64,000 bases of DNA from Phallusia fumigata. Lineage: Eukaryota; Chordata; Ascidiacea; Phlebobranchia; Ascidiidae. The DNA lies in assembly GCA_008931825.1 (NCBI GenBank), contig QXVZ01006654.1, positions 1 to 64,000 of the forward strand, given 5' to 3'. Position numbers and translations under genes: made by a program. Under the pieces are notes generated by a model. That model made no database searches, was not told the DNA's origin, and worked only from the letters and a program-made list of their open reading frames with translations. Of the stretch, positions 61,663 through 64,000 are shown piece by piece (positions within the stretch are counted from its first letter, which is position 1; each line of letters begins with the position of its first letter).

Positions 61663-64000
61663 AATCCAAAAATTGTTGCCCAGACAAAGATCGAAATTGG
61701 ACAAGTTTTAATTTAATGCTGGTTAAAGCTGCTAGTCTGTTTACTTAAATTATAATATAAACCTAATGTTTTCAAATGTTGCAAACCTCTGTATTTCTGC
61801 AAAGAAATGTTCCCGGAATACATAATAATTGTTTTGCATTGTTTGTTGCTTTTTGCAACAACTACTGTGTTATTACTGTTGTACAAAGTTTGAAAGCATG
61901 ACTCCATTGTGATGAGGTCATGTTTAATTTTCATCAATATACTTTTCATCAAAACAAACTTTTAAGAAACAAATCACATAAAATTTAGCAAAAATCATAG
62001 AAACCAAACATTTATCCAGGAACTGATAGAGTAATACACTGCAAATCGTTTAGATTTTAGTAATTTATATTTAAACACCTAATTCTCAATATGTCTTTTC
62101 TTTTTGAAACAATTTTTTGGTGCCTGCATGTTTTGTTGACTATTGATTTTAATGTAAGTATAAAAGGCTAGCAGATAGGCTGTAAATGCCTAGGTTTATT
62201 TAACATCAATTGTTGGTGGAAAAAATTATTGCTACATAAACCTAAATAACTGATGCCTAACAGCACAACATTTTCCTACGTGGATATTTTGTATTCCGAA
62301 TTGCCCACACCAAAACACGCTTCAGAAAGTAAGTTTTTTGGCATTAACGTTAAGTGATTGAAGTAGAAAATCATTGTGTTATGGAATAAATTAAAAGAAA
62401 TAGATGTCTTGGCATTGCTTGTTAGGTGTATTGAAATTCCCAAAATGTTGATATCAATCTCTTGTCCTAATTTGCAAATATTTAAAGTGTGGCCTGAAAT
62501 CAATCCCCATCACAACTTACTTTGCCGCACAACAGGCATGAAAGTACCGTAGTATGCTGCTGTTTTCTTCAACAAGCTGCATGAATATTTTCACACAAAA
62601 ACTTTTCATTGAGTTCAAAATTTGCACTGTTTGGGGTACATGATGTTATTATCTGTGTACCGACATATAAAAACCACAAACAAATGCCTGTGTCTTTTCG
62701 CAATGTTACATCGAAGTGAAATTCTGCCCAAACTTGTAACAAAGAAGCATGTATTTTGTAAACCTGACTTAACATGTACAACCATGACTGTAGGGTTGAT
62801 TCCTAACCTGCTTTGTAACCAGCCGTGTTTATCTTCAGTTTATTTGCTTAAAATTCAATTTTGTCTCTTTTGATTGTTGCCCTCGATGAGTTTTTTTGGC
62901 GATCAGTGATCTGTACTTACTGTACAATTTGCAAGGGCTGTGGAGTCAAAATACTATTCAGCCAATTAGCGATACGTTTTAAATTTATTCCCACTTCAAA
63001 TCGAGTTGTGCAGTCGGTTTATTCACAGCCCTAGTAACGCTTAAATGTGTATGCTTATTGATAATAAAGCCAAATTTGAATCATACCCACGTAACATTGT
63101 CCATTTTTGCTGTTGTCTTTGTCTAACTTTAATAAAAAGTTGATTAGTCTGTGCACAATAATTAGTGCAACAATCGATCACATTACAAGTGTGCACAGAT
63201 ATTTTTGTTCTTGTTTATTTGCAGTTTATCTGCGCCTTTAATTATATACCTGCTGTGATTTTTAACAGCATTGGGACTTATGCAACTGGTTCAAACTTTT
63301 GACACCTTTCGGACTTTGCATGTGATACCATGGTATTGTCTGTAATCAGTCCTGAGTGTTTCAACTACCCAACACAATTATTTGTCACATCACCATACTA
63401 CAAAACGCTATAGTTGCTGTTAGTTAGCGACAAAGTAAGAACCCACGCACCCCTTGCCCACAATCACACTGCATGCCAATAAAGTCTGTCACAGTTCATT
63501 TGTCTGCAACCCAGCTTGAAAATGTACATAGCTTTGCTGTGATTGCTTCAGCCGGACTGCAGTGAAAGTCAATGGTTCGCAATTGATGCAAATAAATTTT
63601 GTGCGTGTGTGGGCAAACCTGTGGAAATATTTACGCTGCAAGATCAGTATTAGCATGTAAAGTTTGCAGTTTAAGAACTTGGGTTCCGATATTTTCTCTG
63701 TATTTGAATACAAGGTTTTAGCGCAGTGCTGTTGAGTCGAAATTTGTTGTCTGGTCAAAATTATCGTTTGTTTGTTTCATGTTTACCATCTGGGGCAGAA
63801 CAATGGCTGAATGCGTTATGCCCACAAGGAGTCCACCATCGAGCTATATCCAGATAAATATTAGGTTAAGCAATCCCAGTTAAGGGTGACAGCGGTAATG
63901 TTACTAAACCTCAGAAAAGCAGAAGTAATAAACATTCAGGGTGTCAAGAATTACAAATCCAAATCTTAAGAAAACCCTAGACAGCATGAACAGCAGTAAG
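61663..64000. other. USP10 3' flank and intergenic DNA
   Basis: AT-rich sequence after the USP10 stop. AATAAA occurs near 62383 and 63478, so a long 3' UTR is possible. No coding exon, RNA gene or transposon was recognised. Confidence 0.45.

Overview
The window is a AT-rich stretch of animal nuclear DNA packed with short-intron, multi-exon genes. The gene set (SAMHD1, ornithine-decarboxylase-like genes, ABCB6, a MOXD1-like DOMON/copper-monooxygenase protein, STMP1, USP10), introns of a few hundred bases and small intergenic gaps fit an invertebrate chordate. An ascidian tunicate is my best guess; this is inference, since no species marker was seen.

Layout: 277-2741 (+) is the 3' part of SAMHD1. 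4005-7611 (-), 11014-14674 (+) and 16187-19973 (+) are three ornithine-decarboxylase-like paralogues (called ODC-A, -B, -C here), each with ten coding exons; nine of the ten exon sizes are the same in all three. 21118-22350 (+) is a small secreted cysteine-rich TIL-type protein. 22953-27454 (-) and 30298-39125 (-) are two ABCB6-type half-transporter genes in tandem, 17 coding exons each with matching phases. 42246-42419 (-) is a 57-residue STMP1-like mitochondrial microprotein. 45563-52994 (+) is a 15-exon MOXD1-like gene. 55589-61662 (+) is USP10, possibly with a first exon at 54782-54805. I joined the exons by eye, using splice sites, codon phase and family similarity.

The most interesting system is the ODC cluster. 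ODC is a dimer whose two active sites lie at the subunit interface: one chain gives the PLP-binding residues (Lys69, Asp88, Arg154, His197, Tyr389, mouse numbering) and the other gives Cys360. ODC-A keeps all of these. ODC-B keeps the PLP side but has Met for Cys360. ODC-C keeps Cys360 but has lost Lys69 (Arg), Asp88 (Asn), Arg154 (His), His197 (Asn) and Tyr389 (Cys). The lesions in B and C are complementary, as expected if they form an obligate B:C heterodimer with one working site, or if C is an antizyme-inhibitor-like pseudoenzyme. All three also have Ser where mouse ODC has the substrate-binding Asp361, and none has a PEST tail.

A second likely pseudoenzyme is the MOXD1-like protein, which has lost three of the six copper ligands. 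Two genes, the downstream ABCB6 copy and USP10, each show one apparent single-base frameshift in a homopolymer run; assembly error and real mutation are both open. Non-genic DNA holds two hAT-like MITEs, a 25-bp minisatellite, a 33-bp dispersed repeat shared by an ABCB6 intron and a USP10 intron, and a few palindromic clusters.
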